Program-made: the position numbers and the translations under genes | Assembly (NCBI GenBank): GCA_017447005.1 | Contig: JAFSOM010000109.1 | Coordinates: 1-7,509 of the forward strand | Length of the DNA: 7,509 nucleotides | DNA from: Oscillibacter sp. | Lineage (GTDB): Bacteria; Bacillota; Clostridia; Oscillospirales; Oscillospiraceae | Reading direction: 5' to 3' | Notes under the pieces: model-generated | What the model saw: only the letters and a program-made list of their open reading frames with translations | Told to the model about the DNA's origin: nothing | The model's database searches: none | In this document: one piece after another, positions 5,910 to 7,509 of the stretch | Layout of the letters: every line of letters begins with the position of its first letter | How positions within the stretch are numbered: the stretch's first letter is position 1

Positions 5910-5933
5910 AAAACTTTCCTTAAAACTTTCCTT
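5910..5933. repeat. Two adjacent copies of a 12-bp repeat upstream of the esterase promoter
   Basis: AAAACTTTCCTT occurs at 5910-5921 and again, identical and directly adjoining, at 5922-5933. It sits just upstream of the -35 box on the transcribed (minus) strand, where an activator or UP-element-like A/T tract would act. Simple duplication slippage is the plain alternative. Confidence 0.7.
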
Positions 5934-5937
5934 GAGG

Positions 5938-6081
5938 TCATCTCTGAAAATTGATTTCCGTAGCTCCGTTGGCGATGGCACGTAAGGCGAACGTATGCCG
6001 GAATTTATGGGGATGAAAGTTCCGAATCCCGTAATGTGCGGAGCACGATTGAAAATACGCGTTACGCATATTTACGTCCGG
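5938..6081 (-). pseudogene. Tyrosine recombinase (integrase) fragment
   Basis: The minus strand between a TAG at 6084-6082 and a TGA at 5940-5938 reads 47 residues that include GIRNFHPHKFRHTFA. This matches the box II motif of tyrosine recombinases (H-x-x-R-H, here HKFRH) with the characteristic preceding 'HPH'. After FA the sequence no longer resembles the family and the catalytic tyrosine is absent. Upstream, the same frame is stopped at 6084 and 6090. The remnant therefore spans only about 20 recognisable residues and cannot be functional. It abuts the esterase promoter region. A chance match is possible, but the motif is long. Confidence 0.6.
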
Positions 6082-6230
6082 CTAATGTCAAAGCGTTCCT
6101 CCGCAATCCGGTATCCTCATCATGGACGCCGACCTCATCCTCAGACGTTCCTTCACGGTTTTTTCCTTCGTTCTGTCCTTGTATTCAGCTTTGAAACGTG
6201 TTATCATGACACGGCGCGCTATTTTCCTGC

Positions 6231-6264
6231 GGCGCGCTGTTGCGTTCTACAGTCTCAGCGCGCC
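6231..6264. repeat. Inverted repeat with 9-bp arms, plus a direct repeat
   Basis: GGCGCGCTG (6231-6239) and CAGCGCGCC (6256-6264) are perfect complements around a 16-base spacer. CGGCGCGCT also occurs at 6212-6220 as a direct repeat of the left arm (6230-6238). No T-run follows on either strand. The rest of 6085-6302 shows only short, unremarkable open frames, including a 39-codon minus-strand frame (6207-6088) that I cannot identify. Confidence 0.5.
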
Positions 6265-6302
6265 ACGTTTGACGCCGTCATGCCTTACTTTGTTCGCTTC
6301 TT

Positions 6303-6583
6303 TTGGGACGCGCCGTTGTCGACGTGACCGTCTGCCCGGACATTCCTTTGATATGGTTGGCTTTCGCGCAAAAGACAACGTCGTTTTTCTGGCGGACTGC
6401 CTGTCCAGCCGGGAAACGTTGGAGAAATACCGCGTCAGTTTCCTTACGGATGTGAAATCTTATCTGGAAACGCTGAGACAAGCCCTGAACATGGATGCGG
6501 CAATGTTTATTCCTTCCCATGCCGAAGCGACCGCCGACATTCGGGATTGGGCGCAATACAATATGGATACGGTTCATAGCTGA
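6303..6583 (+). pseudogene. MBL-fold metallo-hydrolase, C-terminal fragment with frameshift
   Basis: From 6332 the frame reads LPGHSFDMVGF, then VVFLADCLSSRETLEKY, FIPSHAEAT and AQYNMDTVHS, a close fit to the second half of a bacterial MBL-fold hydrolase. It retains the later metal-binding elements: the His of PGH, the Asp of LADC and the His of PSHA. The N-terminal HxHxD motif is missing. Just upstream, a different frame (6303-6332) reads GRAVVDVTV, the expected preceding strand. Restoring one C at about 6332 (GTC CTG CCC) would join the two, so a single-base deletion is likely. After VHS the frame stops at 6583, short of the usual C-terminus. With neither end intact it is a dead gene, and its original substrate is unknown. 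Confidence 0.85.
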
Positions 6584-6878
6584 GTTTCAGTTCGCTTATA
6601 ATTCGCGTGACTTCATCGCCGGGAACCAGCAGATTTTCGTTGTTCCGCTGATAAAGATACCACGCGATTTCCTCGCTGACCCGGTACAACAAATCCTGAT
6701 ACTCCCGAATGCTGTGCTGTGCGGAAATGTCCTGAAAGATTTGATTGTATTCCGTCTCGTTGAGTTCCCGATAGAAAATCCGGCGGTAAACCGCCATTAG
6801 ATGAGCCGTCAACTGCGAAAAGCTTTGACAACAATCGCCAAAGCCTGTGCTTCCCGCCGCAAAAAAGACGGACGTTCC
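6573..6878 (-). pseudogene. Unidentified protein fragment, possibly YesN/AraC-type regulator
   Basis: The minus frame is open from a TAA at 6881 for about 100 residues of convincing protein composition: a loop-rich start (GTSVFFAAGSTGFGD), then helices containing AVYRRIFYREL, EYQDLLYRVSEEIAWYLYQ and DEVTRIISELKLSYE. That order resembles the region between the middle domain and the HTH domain of YesN-type response regulators, where a helix ending 'I..I...Y' leads into the HTH. The HTH itself would follow at about 6575, exactly where the sequence runs into the opposite-strand hydrolase remnant, so it has been cut off. The only start options are a TTG at 6812 or an ATG at 6797, neither with a clear ribosome site. 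Identification is weak; what I see is a truncated, once-coding segment. Confidence 0.35.
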
Positions 6879-6884
6879 TTACTT

Positions 6885-6980
6885 TCAGCAGACAAAAAGG
6901 AAGGGACGCTTTATACGGACAGATTGTCCATCCACCTCCACGGTCTCCGCCACTTCGCCCTGAACTGCGGCGGGCGGTTA
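6885..6980 (-). other. Short open segment between remnants
   Basis: Between the stop at 6980 and a TGA at 6887-6885 the same minus frame reads about 31 residues including GEVAETVEVDGQSVRIKRP, which looks coding in composition. It is in the same frame as both the MATE remnant upstream and the fragment downstream, separated only by stop codons. It could be the upstream part of the same decayed gene as 6573-6878. I do not recognise it. Confidence 0.2.
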
Positions 6981-7148
6981 TCCCGCGCAAAAGTCGGGAG
7001 AATCAGCAAAAAACGTATCCGCGAGATTGTAGACCAGCGTCACGGTCATGCTGACAACCAGCGGTAACGCCAGTTTGACGTAAAGTCCGGGAATTTTTCC
7101 GGTCGCAAAGATATTTTCCGACATTTTCCCTTTCCGAGTATCTGTCAT
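6978..7148 (-). pseudogene. MATE-family efflux protein, N-terminal fragment
   Basis: A start codon at 7148 follows AGGAGA by six bases and opens 56 codons. Residues 9-47 include MSENIFATGKIP and LALPLVVSMTVTLVYNLADT, which match the N-terminus and first membrane helix of MATE (multi-antimicrobial extrusion, cation/drug antiporter) proteins of Clostridia. Homology ends after ADTFF at 7008; nine unrelated residues follow and a TAA closes the frame at 6978. Full-length MATE proteins have about 450 residues and 12 helices, so over 90% is missing. It looks like a deletion or insertion breakpoint at about 7007. A second ATG at 7124 is the usual family start. Translation of the stub is possible, function is not. 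Confidence 0.8.
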
Positions 7149-7154
7149 AGCAAA

Positions 7155-7160
7155 TCTCCT
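7155..7160 (-). promoter_or_regulatory. Preserved ribosome binding site of the MATE remnant
   Basis: AGGAGA on the minus strand, six bases before the ATG at 7148. An upstream open reading (stop TGA at 7147-7145) overlaps the start as ATGA, the layout of translationally coupled genes. That upstream frame, which ends in NGRIVQSGDLL, is short and unidentified. Confidence 0.45.
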
Positions 7161-7215
7161 GACTGGACGATTCTCCCATTGCGGGACAGCTCAAAAATTT
7201 CCGCGGATTTTCTGA

Positions 7216-7380
7216 TTAAGCGGTATGCGCCCGAAGAAATTCCAATATGTCATACAGGTCATATTTGCGCGGACGCGTCGTTTTTGTCGCTCCATCTAGA
7301 ATCGACCGTATTACTTCAAATTGTTTCCGCGCAATATCGCTTTTCCTTCTTCCTTTTGCCCCGCCTGAAATTCCATCCGC
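7216..7380 (-). pseudogene. IS5-type transposase, N-terminal fragment
   Basis: The minus frame between a TGA at 7383 and a TAA at 7218-7216 includes DIARKQFEVIRSILDGATKT and then RPRKYDLYDI (about 7338-7246). This is the characteristic start of IS5-group DDE transposases (IS427/IS1031-like: 'QFE.IRPLLE.A.K.TRPRK.DLY..'). The match stops after DLYDI at about 7246, before the 'LLKSGCQWR' region, and the frame ends nine residues later. The DDE catalytic core is therefore absent. No start codon with a ribosome site is visible. The element was truncated on the side facing the MATE remnant, which suggests the two breakpoints belong to the same rearrangement history. Confidence 0.75.
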
Positions 7381-7391
7381 TCAGATAGAAA

Positions 7392-7418
7392 CTTTTTTGA
7401 CGCGTCGGCGCAAAAAAG
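7392..7418. repeat. Inverted repeat CTTTTTTG/CAAAAAAG
   Basis: CTTTTTTG (7392-7399) and CAAAAAAG (7411-7418) are perfect complements around 11 bases that contain the palindrome GACGCGTC (7399-7406). It lies just outside the IS5-type fragment on the 5' side of that gene, where an element end could be. It lacks the GC-rich stem of a normal terminator. Function unknown. Confidence 0.45.
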
Positions 7419-7509
7419 AGGAATCCGCAAAATTACGGGGTATAAGATAATTACAGCGCATTCGTTCGGGACGATTCCGGCGGATTCCGTCAGAAAGACG
7501 TTGCAAACG
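7419..7509. other. No gene seen; short echo of the tandem unit at the edge
   Basis: I see no coding sequence, promoter or terminator here. AAAGACGTTGC at 7494-7504 is identical to an 11-base stretch of the tandem unit (3669-3679), in the same orientation. The next bases differ, so this is at most a fragment. Confidence 0.3.

Noticed and set aside
5995..6327. Plus-strand frame starting MPEFMGMKVPNPVMCGA, which looks like a flavoprotein N-terminus
   Set aside because: The resemblance covers about 15 residues and then vanishes. The opposite strand gives a longer and more specific integrase motif over the same bases.
6801..7067. Plus-strand frame containing HGLRHFA, resembling a tyrosine recombinase box II
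   Set aside because: No supporting similarity before or after the motif, and it lies antisense to the better-supported MATE remnant and the adjoining open segment.
1..7509. tRNA or rRNA genes
   Set aside because: No cloverleaf with GGTTCGANTCC-type T-arm and no conserved rRNA segments were recognised on either strand.

Overview
The window looks like a chromosomal accessory stretch from a moderately high-GC, Gram-positive, gut-type Clostridia (Oscillospiraceae-like). The basis is strong AGGAGG-type ribosome sites, sigma-A-like promoters, a lipobox-bearing esterase with an Ala/Glu-rich linker, and the style of the metallo-hydrolase and MATE remnants. The taxonomic call is inference. All four intact genes lie on the minus strand, so the window reads functionally from right to left.

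Left edge (1-302): the last 37 codons of an IS630-type transposase on the plus strand, a non-coding stretch with an orphan ribosome site followed by ATG-TAA, and a 12-bp stem that probably ends the minus-strand operon. Core (303-3539): a three-gene unit read right to left: an AraC-family regulator with a cupin sensor domain, an IolE-like TIM-barrel sugar isomerase/epimerase, and a Gfo/Idh/MocA NAD(P)-dependent oxidoreductase. The isomerase has its own TATAAT box. The regulator probably controls the other two in response to a sugar, polyol or glycoside. An oxidoreductase paired with a TIM-barrel protein is the arrangement used for inositol-type and keto-glycoside catabolism.

The intergenic region 3540-4047 is the most unusual part. 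It holds two diverged tandem copies of a roughly 136-140-bp unit plus the first few bases of a third. Each full copy carries a TTGCGT-N17-TATAAT promoter pointing at the regulator. Each predicted transcript can form an outer stem that differs between the copies by a compensatory base-pair change (CGTTGC/GCAACG versus CGTTAC/GTAACG). In the copy nearer the regulator, the same 3' strand can instead join a local hairpin followed by six T, which is a terminator. This looks like a duplicated structured leader or small RNA with attenuator-like architecture, and I cannot match it to a known class. A strong GC-rich hairpin at 3948-3993 separates it from the next gene.

4048-5769 is a secreted lipoprotein carboxylesterase with a full Ser-Glu-His triad, a good promoter (TTGCAA-N17-TATACT) and several palindromes and short repeats upstream. 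From about 5938 to the right end the DNA is a gene graveyard: pieces of a tyrosine recombinase, an MBL-fold hydrolase with a one-base frameshift, an unidentified fragment perhaps from a YesN/AraC-type regulator, the first 47 codons of a MATE efflux protein, and the N-terminus of an IS5-type transposase. No intact gene is visible there, and the mix suggests repeated insertion and deletion at this spot.
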